Below are positions 21,514 to 30,306 of a stretch of DNA of 64,000 bases, piece after piece (within the stretch, counting starts at the first letter, position 1; every line of letters starts with the position of its first letter). Under the pieces are notes generated by a model. It was not told the origin of the DNA and made no database searches. It saw only the letters and a list, made by a program, of their open reading frames with translations. The stretch is from Mycolicibacterium brisbanense. Its GTDB lineage: Bacteria > Actinomycetota > Actinomycetes > Mycobacteriales > Mycobacteriaceae. Both the position numbers and the translations under genes were made by a program. The stretch spans positions 1-64,000 of the forward strand of contig NZ_BCSX01000011.1 of assembly GCF_001570425.1 (NCBI RefSeq), given 5' to 3'.

Positions 21514-22353
21514 ATGGGGGAGCCATTCGTGGGGACGGAAGCCATCGCATCGGGCCGGTTGACGGCCTACCAGCTACGCAGCAGATGTGTCGCGATCTAT
21601 CCCGGGATCTATGTGACCCGCGACACCGTCATCACCGCCAAGGCAAGGGCCCAAGCCGCGTGGCTGTGGTCGGACCGTCGCGGCGTCGTCGCGGGACGGT
21701 CGGCCGCCGTCCTGCTCGGCTCCAAGTGGATAGACGCGCGGCATCCCGCCGAGTTGATCCATGACAACCGTCGTCCGCCCAAGGGAATACGCACTCGAAT
21801 TGACCGTGTCGAAGACGACGAGGTCACCGTCCTGTCTGGCATACGGGTGACCACGCCGGTGCGCACCGCGCTCGACCTGGCGTGTCGCTACCCGGTCGAT
21901 GAGGCGGTGGCGCTGATCGATGCTCTCGCCAACGCAACACACCTCAAGATGGCCGATGTCGAGTTGCTCGTCGAGCGCTACCGCGGACGTCGGGGAATCA
22001 AAAGGGCACGAGCGATATTGGAATTGGTCGACGCCGGTGCGGAGTCGCCGCGCGAAACCTGGCTGCGGCTGCTCGCGGTCCGGGCCGGATTTCCGCGACC
22101 GCGGACGCAGGTACCGGTTTATGACGAATATGGGGTATTGGTCGGCGTTTTCGACATGGCGTGGGACGACTCCCTGGTCGCTGCCGATTACGAAGGCGAT
22201 CAGCACCGAACCGATCGACGCCGCTTCGGCCGGGACATCCATAAGGCGGAGACGGTGACCCGGATGGGATGGACCCACATCCGGGTCACGTCCATGGATG
22301 GCGAAGCCGACGTCATCAAGCGCATCGCTGCGGCCGGCGTGCCGCGATCGTGA
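21514..22353 (+). CDS. AbiEi-antitoxin-like / DUF559 (Vsr-fold) domain protein
   Basis: The protein has 279 residues. The N-terminal part ('GRLTAYQLRSRCVAIYPGIYVTRD' and a winged-helix-like stretch) resembles the AbiEi antitoxin N-terminal domain seen in many mycobacterial paralogues. The C-terminal third ('VGVFDMAWDDSLVAADYEGDQHRTDRRRFGRDIHKAETVTRMGW') matches the DUF559/Vsr-like nuclease fold, with acidic residues of a PD-(D/E)XK-like site. No toxin partner is adjacent. It is bracketed by two 54-bp repeats, and its last four codons (P-R-S-stop) lie in the right copy. The start at 21514 has no clear ribosome site. Function is unknown; nuclease activity is inference. Confidence 0.75.
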   Translation: MGEPFVGTEAIASGRLTAYQLRSRCVAIYPGIYVTRDTVITAKARAQAAWLWSDRRGVVAGRSAAVLLGSKWIDARHPAELIHDNRRPPKGIRTRIDRVEDDEVTVLSGIRVTTPVRTALDLACRYPVDEAVALIDALANATHLKMADVELLVERYRGRRGIKRARAILELVDAGAESPRETWLRLLAVRAGFPRPRTQVPVYDEYGVLVGVFDMAWDDSLVAADYEGDQHRTDRRRFGRDIHKAETVTRMGWTHIRVTSMDGEADVIKRIAAAGVPRS

Positions 22354-22395
22354 ATCCTCTGCGAATTTTCGGCTGTTTTTTCGCAGACGATTCAC
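22342..22395. repeat. 54-bp palindromic repeat, copy 2 (right of AbiEi/DUF559-like gene)
   Basis: This copy is 52/54 identical to 21421-21474, with the same direction and the same hairpin (arms 22350-22365 and 22380-22395). The repeat provides the TGA stop of the upstream gene at 22351-22353. The two units are separated by 867 bases, almost exactly the gene. Confidence 0.9.
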
Positions 22396-22473
22396 TTTCG
22401 CGAAACGTCATGGGTGTGAGCGGCCGGTGCCGGCCGTGGCCGCAGCTCGCAAAGGTGGGAATACTGGACGGCG

Positions 22474-23376
22474 ATGATCGAAATCGCCGGGCTGACCAAG
22501 CTCTACGGAACCCAACGCGCCGTCGACGACCTGACGTTCACCGTCGAACCGGGCGTGGTCACCGGTTTTCTCGGGCCCAACGGCGCAGGCAAGACCACGA
22601 CGATGCGGCTGATTCTCGGTCTCGACCGCCCGGATGCCGGTACGGCCACCATCGACGGCAAGGCCTACCGCGACCTGCGTGACCCGCTGCGAACCGTCGG
22701 TGCGTTGCTCGACGCGCGTCAGGCCCACCCCAACCGCAGCGCGCGCAATCACCTCCGGTGGATCGCGGCGGCCAACCGGATCCCGGTGTCCCGCGTCGAC
22801 GAGGTGCTCGACGCCGTCGGCTTGGAATCAGTGGATGATCGTCCCGCGGGTGCGCTGTCGTTGGGCATGAGTCAGCGCCTGGGCATCGCCGCGGCGCTGC
22901 TGGGAGACCCGCCGGTGTTGCTGTTCGACGAGCCCGTCAACGGTCTCGATCCCGAGGGCATCCACTGGGTGCGCACGCTGATGCGTAGCCTCGCCGCCGA
23001 GGGCCGCACGGTGTTCGTGTCCAGCCATCTGCTGGCTGAAATGTCGAACACGGCAGACCGTCTGGTGGTGATCGGCCAGGGCAAGCTGATCGCGTCGACC
23101 ACCGTCGCGGAGTTCGTCAGCGGGTCGGGCAATGCCGTTCGGGTGCGCAGTCCGCAGCTGACCATCCTGGCCGAGGTGCTGGGTGACGCCGGGCTGCAGG
23201 CCGACGTGGACGGCGACGCGCTGACGGTACGCGGCGCGGCCATCGAGGTGATCGGGGAACTGGCAGCCCGCAATTCGATCGTGTTGCACGAACTGAGCAC
23301 GCGGTCGGCATCGCTGGAGGAGGCGTATTTGAAACTCACCGACGACGCCGTCGACTACCGGGCGGGCCAGCCGTGA
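22474..23376 (+). CDS. ABC transporter ATP-binding protein (exporter type)
   Basis: The 300-residue protein has Walker A 'GPNGAGKTTTMR', signature 'LSLGMSQRLGIAAALL', Walker B 'PVLLFDEPVNGLDP' and the switch histidine in 'VFVSSHLLAEMSNTADRLVVIG'. This is the DrrA/CcmA-like subfamily used for export of drugs, lipids or peptides. The stop overlaps the permease start by 4 bp. No periplasmic-binding gene is nearby, which fits an exporter. The substrate is unknown. Confidence 0.92.
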   Translation: MIEIAGLTKLYGTQRAVDDLTFTVEPGVVTGFLGPNGAGKTTTMRLILGLDRPDAGTATIDGKAYRDLRDPLRTVGALLDARQAHPNRSARNHLRWIAAANRIPVSRVDEVLDAVGLESVDDRPAGALSLGMSQRLGIAAALLGDPPVLLFDEPVNGLDPEGIHWVRTLMRSLAAEGRTVFVSSHLLAEMSNTADRLVVIGQGKLIASTTVAEFVSGSGNAVRVRSPQLTILAEVLGDAGLQADVDGDALTVRGAAIEVIGELAARNSIVLHELSTRSASLEEAYLKLTDDAVDYRAGQP

Positions 23377-24131
23377 GCGCGCTGGCGGTGCTCGACGCCG
23401 AACGCATCAAACTGTCGACCACCCGCTCGCCGCTGTGGTCGGTGTTGGGGGTGGCCGCGCTGAGCCTGGGCGTTGCAGCGCTGCAGGGCTGGACCGCCTA
23501 CGGTTTCGCGCCGCTGCCTCCGGGTAAGGCCGCGCTGGGAGTGGCGGTGTTCGGGGTTCCGGTGCTCATGATCCTGGCGTCGATGACGGTGACCGGCGAG
23601 TACCGCACCGGGCTGATCCGCACGACGTTTCTGGCCACACCCAACCGCACCTGGGTGTTGATTGCGAAGGCCATTGTGGCGGCGGCCTTTTCGTCGATCT
23701 GCGCGGTGGTGATGGTGCTGCTGTCGGTGATGGTGGCTCGGCTGTTCGCCGAACCGGTGGTCGGCGCGCAACTGTCGCTGGTCAGCGGGCCGACCTGGTC
23801 GGTGGCAGGAGGCTACGCGCTCTACGCCGCGTTGGCCGCCGTGCTCGGCGTGGCGGTCGGCGCGCTGATCCGCTTCGCGGCGGGCGCCGTCGCGGTGCTG
23901 CTGTTGTGGCCCCTGGTCGCGGAGCCACTATTGGCCAACCTGCCCTCCACAGGTGTGCAGCTGGGCCCGTGGCTGCCGTTCGCCAACATGTTCCGCTTCC
24001 TCGACGTGGAATGGTTGTTCCCGACCTTCAACATCCCGTGGGGCGAGACGGGTTCGCTGGTCTACTTCGTCGCGCTGGTCGTGGTGGTGTTCGTCGCGGC
24101 GGTCGCAGTGCTGAACCGAAGGGATGCCTGA
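23373..24131 (+). CDS. ABC transporter permease
   Basis: The 252-residue protein has about six hydrophobic segments and the ABC-2-type layout ('AERIKLSTTRSPLWSVLGVAALSLG', then 'MTVTGEYRTGLIRTTFLATP'). It pairs with the ATPase encoded immediately upstream (4-bp GTGA overlap). The GTG at 23373 is the start that gives this coupling. It is followed by an 8-bp overlap with the DUF1990 gene, so all three may be one operon. Confidence 0.87.
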   Translation: MSALAVLDAERIKLSTTRSPLWSVLGVAALSLGVAALQGWTAYGFAPLPPGKAALGVAVFGVPVLMILASMTVTGEYRTGLIRTTFLATPNRTWVLIAKAIVAAAFSSICAVVMVLLSVMVARLFAEPVVGAQLSLVSGPTWSVAGGYALYAALAAVLGVAVGALIRFAAGAVAVLLLWPLVAEPLLANLPSTGVQLGPWLPFANMFRFLDVEWLFPTFNIPWGETGSLVYFVALVVVVFVAAVAVLNRRDA

Positions 24132-24636
24132 CATGGATTGGGCTGCGCTGGGCCGCAAGCCGCTGAACTACTCCGAAGTCGGAGCGACGGCCGGGGTATT
24201 GCCGAGCGGCTATCGCCACATCCGGCGGACCGCCGCTCTCGGTGAGGGCCGGAGCTGCTTCGAGGATGCTGCTGACCGGTTGATGCACTGGGGTGTGCAA
24301 CGCGGGGCGGGGTTGCGGATCCAGACCTCGTCGGAAGTCGCCGAGGAAGGAGCGCTTCTGACGATCCGGTTGGGACCGGTGCCGGCTTACGGCCGGGTCG
24401 TCTACACCGTCGACGAACCCGACCGGCGCGGGTTCGCCTATGGGACGTTGCGCGGGCATCCCGAGTCCGGGGAAGAGTTGTTCGCCGTCCGGTACGACGA
24501 AGGCCGCGTCTATGTGGATGTGGTCGCGTTCTCCCGGCCCGCCACGTGGTGGAGCCGGCTCGGCGCGATTCCCGCGGCCGTTGCGCAGAGACTCGTCACG
24601 AACCGCTATCTGACGGCCCTGAAGAACGACGCCTGA
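24124..24636 (+). CDS. DUF1990 family protein
   Basis: The 170-residue protein has 'LNYSEVGATAGVLPSGYRHIRRTAALGEGR', 'GAGLRIQTSSEVAEEGALLTIRLGP', 'RGFAYGTLRGHPESGEELFAVRYDE' and 'VDVVAFSRPATWWSRLGAIPAAVAQR'. These are the landmarks of DUF1990 (START/Bet v 1-like fold predicted). It has no signal peptide. Its molecular role is unknown. ATG 24124 overlaps the permease gene; ATG 24133 is an equally good start. It may be the last gene of the ABC operon. Confidence 0.85.
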   Translation: MPDMDWAALGRKPLNYSEVGATAGVLPSGYRHIRRTAALGEGRSCFEDAADRLMHWGVQRGAGLRIQTSSEVAEEGALLTIRLGPVPAYGRVVYTVDEPDRRGFAYGTLRGHPESGEELFAVRYDEGRVYVDVVAFSRPATWWSRLGAIPAAVAQRLVTNRYLTALKNDA

Positions 24637-24690
24637 CGGGGCCCGGCGGCACGCGACCGATTAACGCCGCCTGCCCGCAGACGTACCCAC

Positions 24691-24696
24691 TACGGT
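24691..24696 (+). promoter_or_regulatory. -10-like hexamer before lpqL
   Basis: TACGGT lies 7 bases before the ATG at 24704, so the transcript could begin at the start codon (leaderless). This supports ATG 24704 over the in-frame GTG at 24695, which lies inside the -10 region. Confidence 0.4.
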
Positions 24697-24703
24697 GGGA
24701 GCA

Positions 24704-26200
24704 ATGCGACGCAATTTGACGGGGGCGGTCCTTGGCGCGGTGGCGCTGACCGTGGCTTTGGCCGGCTGTGACAGCAAGACCGAACTCAACGTCGATACGC
24801 CGGCGGCCCCGCCCGCGGCCCGGGAATTCGCCGAGCAGTTGCGTCACCAGGTGTCGGTGGACGCGATGATGGGCCACCTCAAGAAACTGCAGGACATCGC
24901 CAACGCCAACGGAAACACCCGTGCGCTCGGCACACCGGGCTATGACGCCAGTGTCGACTATGTGGTGAAAACCTTGCGCGACAAGGGTTTCGATGTACAA
25001 ACGCCCAAGTTCCAGGTACGCATACCGTTCTCCGAAGATCCGCAGGTCACCGTGGGCGGTCAGCCGGTGACCGCCAAACCGCTGCTGTACACCATCGGCA
25101 CCGGCGCCGAAGGGGTGTCCGGGCCGCTGGTGGCTGCCCGCACCGGGGATTCCCCAGGGTGCGAGGCCAAGGACTACGACGGCCTGCCGGTCGCAGGTGC
25201 GGTCGTGCTGGTCGACCGCGGGCACTGCGCGTTCAGCGCCAAAGAGACCGCGGCCGTCGAACGCGGCGCCGTTGCGCTGATCGTGGCCAACAACCAGGAC
25301 GGGGACCAGATGGGTGGCACGCTCGGCGAGCGCACCGACGTCAAGATCCCGGTGGTCAGCGTGACGAAGGCCGACGGCGCCCGGCTGCGGGCGGCCCCGG
25401 GGCCCACCACCATCAAGCTCAACGCCGGAGTCCGCACCGAGCACACCCGCAACGTGATCGCCCAGACCAAAACCGGTTCCACCTCCGACGTGGTCATGCT
25501 GGGTGCGCATCTGGACAGCGTGCCCGAAGGCCCGGGTATCAACGACAACGGCTCCGGGGTGGCCGCGGTGCTGGAAACCGCACTGCAGCTGGGTGTTTCG
25601 CCCGATGTCAAGAACGCGGTGCGCTTCGGGTTCTGGGGCGCCGAGGAGGAGGGACTGCTCGGCTCGCGCAACTATGTGGAGTCGCTGGACCTCGAAGCAC
25701 TCAAGGACATCGCGATGTACCTCAACTTCGACATGCTGGGCTCGCCCAATCCCGGGTACTTCACCTACGACGGCGACCAGTCCGCACCACCGGATCCCAG
25801 CGGTCCGGCCCGGGTGCCGGAGGGCTCCGCGGGTATCGAACGGACGTTGGCCACCTATCTGCAGAACGCCGGAAAGACGCCGCGCGACACCAGCTTCGAC
25901 GGCCGGTCCGATTACGACGGATTCACCCAGGCGGGTATCCCGGCAGGCGGGCTGTTCTCCGGTGCCGAGGACAAGATGTCGGAGGAGGAGGCGAAGCTGT
26001 GGCAGGGCAAGGTCGATCAGCCGTTCGACCCGAACTACCACCAGGCCACCGACACCATCGACCACGTCGACCCGACCGCGCTCCAGATCCACGGTGAGGG
26101 TGTCGCCTACGTCACGGGGCTGTACGCGCAGGATCAGAGCGGCCGCAACGGGATTCCCATCAGATCCGACCGCACCCGGCACGAGGTCACACCCTCGTGA
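24704..26200 (+). CDS. lpqL: M28 family lipoprotein aminopeptidase LpqL
   Basis: The protein has 498 residues. It has a lipoprotein signal MRRNLTGAVLGAVALTVALAGC with the lipobox Cys at 22, so it is anchored outside the membrane. A PA domain interrupts the chain at about residues 120-225, and an M28 zinc peptidase domain follows. By comparison with the Streptomyces aminopeptidase, the expected catalytic set is complete: H269, D281 (NDNG), E314 as base and E315 as ligand (GAEEEG), D343 (FDML) and H446 (YHQATDT). It is the first of two tandem paralogues, and its stop overlaps the next start by 4 bp. Confidence 0.9.
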   Translation: MRRNLTGAVLGAVALTVALAGCDSKTELNVDTPAAPPAAREFAEQLRHQVSVDAMMGHLKKLQDIANANGNTRALGTPGYDASVDYVVKTLRDKGFDVQTPKFQVRIPFSEDPQVTVGGQPVTAKPLLYTIGTGAEGVSGPLVAARTGDSPGCEAKDYDGLPVAGAVVLVDRGHCAFSAKETAAVERGAVALIVANNQDGDQMGGTLGERTDVKIPVVSVTKADGARLRAAPGPTTIKLNAGVRTEHTRNVIAQTKTGSTSDVVMLGAHLDSVPEGPGINDNGSGVAAVLETALQLGVSPDVKNAVRFGFWGAEEEGLLGSRNYVESLDLEALKDIAMYLNFDMLGSPNPGYFTYDGDQSAPPDPSGPARVPEGSAGIERTLATYLQNAGKTPRDTSFDGRSDYDGFTQAGIPAGGLFSGAEDKMSEEEAKLWQGKVDQPFDPNYHQATDTIDHVDPTALQIHGEGVAYVTGLYAQDQSGRNGIPIRSDRTRHEVTPS

Positions 26201-27636
26201 AGGCCGGATGGGCCGTCGCGGCGGTGGTGGCCGTCGCCGTAGCCGGGTGTTCATCGCAGTCGCCGCCGCCGGCCGATCTGCCGCATGACCTGGCGGGCCG
26301 GATCACCGTCGACGCCATGTACACGCACCTGCGCAAGCTCCAGGAGATCGCCGAAGCCAACGGCGGCAACCGTGCGGAGGGTACTCCCGGGTACGACGCC
26401 AGCCTGGACTACGTCTCGAAGCTGTTGAAGGACAAGGGTTTCGATGTACAGACCCCGGAGTTCGACCGGCTCGGCCCGATGCAGGGCGGTGATCAGGCGC
26501 TGGTGGTCGACGGTAGTCGGTACCCGGTCGTACAAGGCTCGCTGCTGGTCCAGACTCAGCCCGGCGGCCTGAACGCGCCGACCCTGCACCCCGCCAAGCT
26601 CGCGGGTTGCACGGCAGCCGATTACGGCTCCAAGAAGATGACCGGAGCCATCGCGGTCGTCGACGACACCGGCTGCTCGGTGGTGGTCAAACAGGACACC
26701 GCCGTGGCGCAGGGCGCGGTCGGGCTGTTGGTGGTCAGCACCGTGAAACCCAGTCCCACAGGGCTGTTCACCCCGGGCTACTACCGGCAGTTGAAGGTTC
26801 CGGTCGGCATCATCGACAAGTCCGTCGACACCGCGCTGCTGCGCACGTCGGCCGCGGTCAAACTCACCCTGGACGGCAAGTCCGAGCTGATCAAGTCGCG
26901 AAATCTGGTGGCGCAGACCAAGACCGGGTCCACCTCCGATGTCGTGATGGCCGGGGCTCACCTGGACAGCATTCGCGGCGGCCCTGGTATCAACGACAAC
27001 GGCACCGGCGTGGCCGCGCTACTGGAAACCGCGCTGCAGCTGGGTAGTTCGCCGGCGGTGCACAACGCGGTGCGGTTCGCGTTCTGGGGTGGCCAAGAGA
27101 CCGGGCTGGACGGCTCGACGCAGTACGTGCGGGGACTCGACGCGGGGCAGCTCACCGATGTGGCCTTGTACCTGAACTTCGAGATGCTGGGTTCGACCAA
27201 CGCCGGGTACTTCACCTACGACGGTGACCAGTCCGCCGCGACCACGGCAATCAAGCCGGTTCCCGAGGGCTCGGCGGGCATCGAACGCACCCTGGCCGGC
27301 TACCTCAACCTCGCCGGAGTACGGCCCGCCGACATGCCGCTGAGCGATACCACCGACTACGCCGCGTTCCTGGCCGCGGGCGTGCCCATCGGCGGCACCA
27401 CGACGGGAGCGTCACAACGCAAAACGGAAGTGCAGGCGCGGCTCTGGGGCGGTAAAGCCGGCCAGCCGTTCGACCCGAACTACCACACGCCGCGCGACAC
27501 CGTCGACAATGTCGATGCCCATGCGGTGTCCATCATGGGATCGGCGGTGGCGTTTGCTGTCGGTAGCTACGCGATGTCGATCGACGGCGTCAACGGGGTT
27601 CCGTCGCACGACAAACGAAACCGCCGCCCAGGCTGA
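26197..27636 (+). CDS. M28-type lipoprotein paralogue, probable pseudo-peptidase
   Basis: The 479-residue tandem paralogue of LpqL has a signal and lipobox (AVAVAGC), a PA-like insert and an M28 fold. Two active-site residues differ. The expected general-base Glu is Gln (Q300 in 'FWGGQETG'), and the zinc-ligand Asp is Glu (E329 in 'NFEMLG'). H255, D267, E301 and H430 remain. It may bind zinc and peptide without cleaving well. The GTG 26197 start overlaps the lpqL stop. It is not the HExxH-type LpqM that occupies this place in M. tuberculosis, since no HExxH motif is present. Confidence 0.85.
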   Translation: MKAGWAVAAVVAVAVAGCSSQSPPPADLPHDLAGRITVDAMYTHLRKLQEIAEANGGNRAEGTPGYDASLDYVSKLLKDKGFDVQTPEFDRLGPMQGGDQALVVDGSRYPVVQGSLLVQTQPGGLNAPTLHPAKLAGCTAADYGSKKMTGAIAVVDDTGCSVVVKQDTAVAQGAVGLLVVSTVKPSPTGLFTPGYYRQLKVPVGIIDKSVDTALLRTSAAVKLTLDGKSELIKSRNLVAQTKTGSTSDVVMAGAHLDSIRGGPGINDNGTGVAALLETALQLGSSPAVHNAVRFAFWGGQETGLDGSTQYVRGLDAGQLTDVALYLNFEMLGSTNAGYFTYDGDQSAATTAIKPVPEGSAGIERTLAGYLNLAGVRPADMPLSDTTDYAAFLAAGVPIGGTTTGASQRKTEVQARLWGGKAGQPFDPNYHTPRDTVDNVDAHAVSIMGSAVAFAVGSYAMSIDGVNGVPSHDKRNRRPG

Positions 27637-27695
27637 ACCAGAAAAATCGCCGAATTCCGGTGAACCTGACTGCGGGCTACTCCGTAGTACAGGTT

Positions 27696-28784
27696 ATGGG
27701 AATTGACTTCGGCCACATTGTCAGTCACAGCACAATCGCCGGTGTTCACGGTGTACTCCCGCCCAATCGATATACCCAGGACGAGGTCACCGAGGCCCTG
27801 CTCGCACTGCCGGGATATGACAAGGTCGCCGACGTGGTGCGCGCGCTGCACAAGAGCGCAAAGGTCAACAGCCGCTACCTGGTCAGGCCGCTGGAAGAGT
27901 ACGCGACGCTCAGCGATTTCGGTGAGACCAACAACCTGTTCATCGAACACGCCACCGAGCTGGGGTGCCAGGCGTTGTCGGGTGCGCTCGAAGAGGCAGG
28001 CCTGCGCCCCCAGGACGTCGATCTGATCATCACCACGACGGTCACCGGCGCGGTGGTTCCTTCGCTGGATGCGCGCATCGCCGGCAGGTTGGGGCTGCGA
28101 CCCGATGTGCGGCGAATGCCGATCTTCGGGCTGGGGTGCGTGGCCGGAGCGGCAGGCATCGCCCGGCTCAACGACTACCTGCGCGGCGCTCCCGACAAGG
28201 TGGCGGTGCTGGTGTCGGTGGAGCTGTGTTCGCTGACGCGCAAACACCATCCGTCCATGCCGACGCTGGTGGCAGGCGCGCTGTTCGGCGACGGGGCCGC
28301 GGCCGTGGTGGCCGTCGGTGCCCAACGGGCAAAGAAGCTCGACCCGAGCGGGCCGGATGTCCTGGACTCCTGCAGCCACCTGTACCCGGATTCGCTGCAC
28401 GCCATGGGCTGGGACATCGGCAGTGACGGGTTCGAGATCGTGCTGAGCGCCGAGGTACCAGGCTTCGTCGGCCGGTATCTGGGCGACGACGTCACAGGTT
28501 TCCTTGCCGCACACGGCCTCACCGTCGGCGACGTCGAGTCGTGGGTGAGCCACCCGGGCGGCCCCAAGGTGATCGAGGCCATCATCGACACTCTCGGACT
28601 GCCTTCCGACGCATTGGATCTGACCTGGCAATCGCTGGCCGAGGTGGGCAACCTGTCCTCCTCGTCGGTGCTGCACGTACTGCGGGACACCATCTGCAAG
28701 CGGCCCGCGACCGGGACTCCCGGGGTCTTGATGGCCATGGGCCCGGGATTCTGCTCCGAACTCGTCCTGCTGCGTTGGCGCTGA
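27696..28784 (+). CDS. Type III polyketide synthase (Pks10/chalcone-synthase-like)
   Basis: The 362-residue enzyme is very close to what I remember of mycobacterial Pks10. The Cys-His-Asn triad is intact: C148 in '[11 protein letters not shown]', H286 in 'WVSHPGGPK' and N319 in '[13 protein letters not shown]'. The C-terminal '[16 protein letters not shown]' is typical. It extends fatty-acyl starters with malonyl units to alkylresorcinols or pyrones. The following methyltransferase and FAD enzyme would turn the product into a methoxylated quinone. Start ATG 27696 is the nearest to where family similarity begins; 27660 is an alternative. It overlaps the next gene by one base. Confidence 0.92.
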   Translation: MGIDFGHIVSHSTIAGVHGVLPPNRYTQDEVTEALLALPGYDKVADVVRALHKSAKVNSRYLVRPLEEYATLSDFGETNNLFIEHATELGCQALSGALEEAGLRPQDVDLIITTTVTGAVVPSLDARIAGRLGLRPDVRRMPIFGLGCVAGAAGIARLNDYLRGAPDKVAVLVSVELCSLTRKHHPSMPTLVAGALFGDGAAAVVAVGAQRAKKLDPSGPDVLDSCSHLYPDSLHAMGWDIGSDGFEIVLSAEVPGFVGRYLGDDVTGFLAAHGLTVGDVESWVSHPGGPKVIEAIIDTLGLPSDALDLTWQSLAEVGNLSSSSVLHVLRDTICKRPATGTPGVLMAMGPGFCSELVLLRWR

Positions 28785-29293
28785 TGGGGCGCAAAGGTGT
28801 AACCGTCCTCATCGCCGCGGTCGCCGCCGAGCGGCTGGTCGAACTCGTGGTTTCCCGGCGCAATCTGGCGTGGAGCAAAGCCAACGGCGGCAAGGAGTTC
28901 GGTGCCGGACACTACCCGGTGATGGTGGCGCTGCACACCGGGCTGCTCGCCGGTGCGCTGCTGGAGGCGCGACGCAGGCCCTACCGTCCGCGGTTGGGCC
29001 GGCCGATGCTGGCGCTCGTGCTGGCCGCGCAGGGCCTTCGGTGGTGGTGCATCACGACGCTGGGGCGCCAGTGGAACACCCGGGTGGTGGTGATACCGGG
29101 CGCTGCGCGGGTGACCGGTGGCCCCTACCGGGTGGTGCCGCACCCGAATTACGTCGCGGTGGTGACCGAGGGCGTGGCCCTGCCCCTGGTCGGCGGCGCG
29201 TGGCTCACCGCGTTGATCTTCACCGTCGCCAACGCGGCGTTGTTGCGGACCCGGATCCGGGTCGAAAACGAAGCGTTGCAAGGTTTGACGTGA
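28784..29293 (+). CDS. Isoprenylcysteine carboxyl methyltransferase-family enzyme (SrsB-like)
   Basis: The 169-residue membrane methyltransferase has about four hydrophobic segments. The ICMT-family SAM-binding end is 'VTGGPYRVVPHPNYVAVVTEGVALPL' followed by 'RIRVENEAL'. In polyketide operons such as Streptomyces srsABC, this family O-methylates alkylresorcinols rather than proteins. It sits between the type III PKS (1-bp overlap) and the FAD enzyme (4-bp overlap), so it almost certainly acts on the PKS product. Confidence 0.88.
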   Translation: MGRKGVTVLIAAVAAERLVELVVSRRNLAWSKANGGKEFGAGHYPVMVALHTGLLAGALLEARRRPYRPRLGRPMLALVLAAQGLRWWCITTLGRQWNTRVVVIPGAARVTGGPYRVVPHPNYVAVVTEGVALPLVGGAWLTALIFTVANAALLRTRIRVENEALQGLT

Positions 29294-30306
29294 TCGATCT
29301 GTTGGTTGCTGGTGGTGGGCCGGCCGGTCTGGCCACCGCGGTGCACGCAGCGCGCGCCGGTCTCGAGACGGTGGTGGTGGAACGTCGGTGCGGCCCGATC
29401 GACAAGGCCTGCGGTGAGGGCTTGATGCCGCATTCGGTGCGTCACCTGCAGGCGCTGGGGGTCGACGCACAGGGACAGGAGTTCCGCGGCATCCGTTATC
29501 TGGATGGCCGCCGGGTCGCCGAGGCCCGGTTCTCCGGTGGCGCAGGACGCGGCGTGCGGCGCACGGTACTGCACGCCGCGTTGTCCGACGCGGCAGCCGC
29601 GGCCGGGGTGAAGGTGGTGCAGGGCGAAGTCGGTGCCGTGCACCAGGATTCGACGTCGGTGTCGGCGGCGGGTTTCCGGGCGAGGTACCTGGCCGCGGCC
29701 GACGGGCTGCACTCGCCGATCCGCCGATCGCTCGGGTTGTCGCAGGACAGTGGGCCGCGGCGACGCTGGGGCATCCGGCGCCATGTCCGGATCGCGCCAT
29801 GGTCGGACTGTGTCGAGGTGTACTGGGCGGACAACGCCGAGGCGTACGTGACGCCCGTCGCCCCCGACTGTGTCGGCGTGGCGATCCTGACGTCGGCTCG
29901 CGGACGGTTCGAGGACCACGTCGGAAAGTTCCCGGCGTTGGCCGACCGGATCCGCGGGTGCCCGCATGGCGGTGACCGGGCCGCGGGACCGTTGCGGCAG
30001 AAGGTACGTCACCGCAGCGCGGGCCGTGTGCTGCTGGTCGGGGATGCGGCCGGCTACATCGACGCACTGACCGGCGAGGGAATGGGGTTGGCGTTCGGTG
30101 CGGCCGAGTTGCTGGTCGGCTGCGTGCTGGCGGACCGGCCGGGCGACTACGACGGGCAGTGGCGGGCACTGACCCGGCGCTACCGCTTTCTCACCTCTGC
30201 GTTGTTGTACGGCAGCGGTTTTCGGCCGGTACGGGCGAGCATCACGCCGGCGGCCGCGGCGCTACCCGTCGTGTTCTCCGCGGTGGTCGACGCGCTGGGG
30301 CGGTGA
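29290..30306 (+). CDS. FAD-dependent monooxygenase/oxidoreductase (SrsC-like)
   Basis: The 338-residue flavoprotein has the N-terminal 'DLLVAGGGPAGLATAVHAARAG' Rossmann motif. The 'CGEGLMPHSVRHLQALGV' motif follows, then a DG-type 'LAAADGLHSPIRRSLG' and a GD motif 'VLLVGDAAGYIDALTGEGMGLAF'. This resembles geranylgeranyl-reductase and hydroxylase-type flavoproteins. In the PKS-methyltransferase-oxidoreductase context it probably hydroxylates the alkylresorcinol ring toward a quinone. GTG 29290 overlaps the previous stop. The end overlaps the convergent permease gene by 45 bp. Confidence 0.87.
   Translation: MIDLLVAGGGPAGLATAVHAARAGLETVVVERRCGPIDKACGEGLMPHSVRHLQALGVDAQGQEFRGIRYLDGRRVAEARFSGGAGRGVRRTVLHAALSDAAAAAGVKVVQGEVGAVHQDSTSVSAAGFRARYLAAADGLHSPIRRSLGLSQDSGPRRRWGIRRHVRIAPWSDCVEVYWADNAEAYVTPVAPDCVGVAILTSARGRFEDHVGKFPALADRIRGCPHGGDRAAGPLRQKVRHRSAGRVLLVGDAAGYIDALTGEGMGLAFGAAELLVGCVLADRPGDYDGQWRALTRRYRFLTSALLYGSGFRPVRASITPAAAALPVVFSAVVDALGR

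Noticed and set aside
21421..22395. CRISPR-like direct repeats
   Set aside because: Only two copies, 867 bases apart, with a gene rather than a spacer between them and no cas genes nearby. They are treated as a repeat pair flanking a gene.
21574..22395. Long minus-strand frame opposite the AbiEi/DUF559-like gene
   Set aside because: It lies wholly opposite a better-supported gene, has no family signature, and its apparent start falls in the palindromic repeat.
26197..27636. LpqM (metalloproteinase lipoprotein linked to conjugal DNA transfer)
   Set aside because: The protein is an M28 paralogue of LpqL with no HExxH motif, so the LpqM name and function do not apply.
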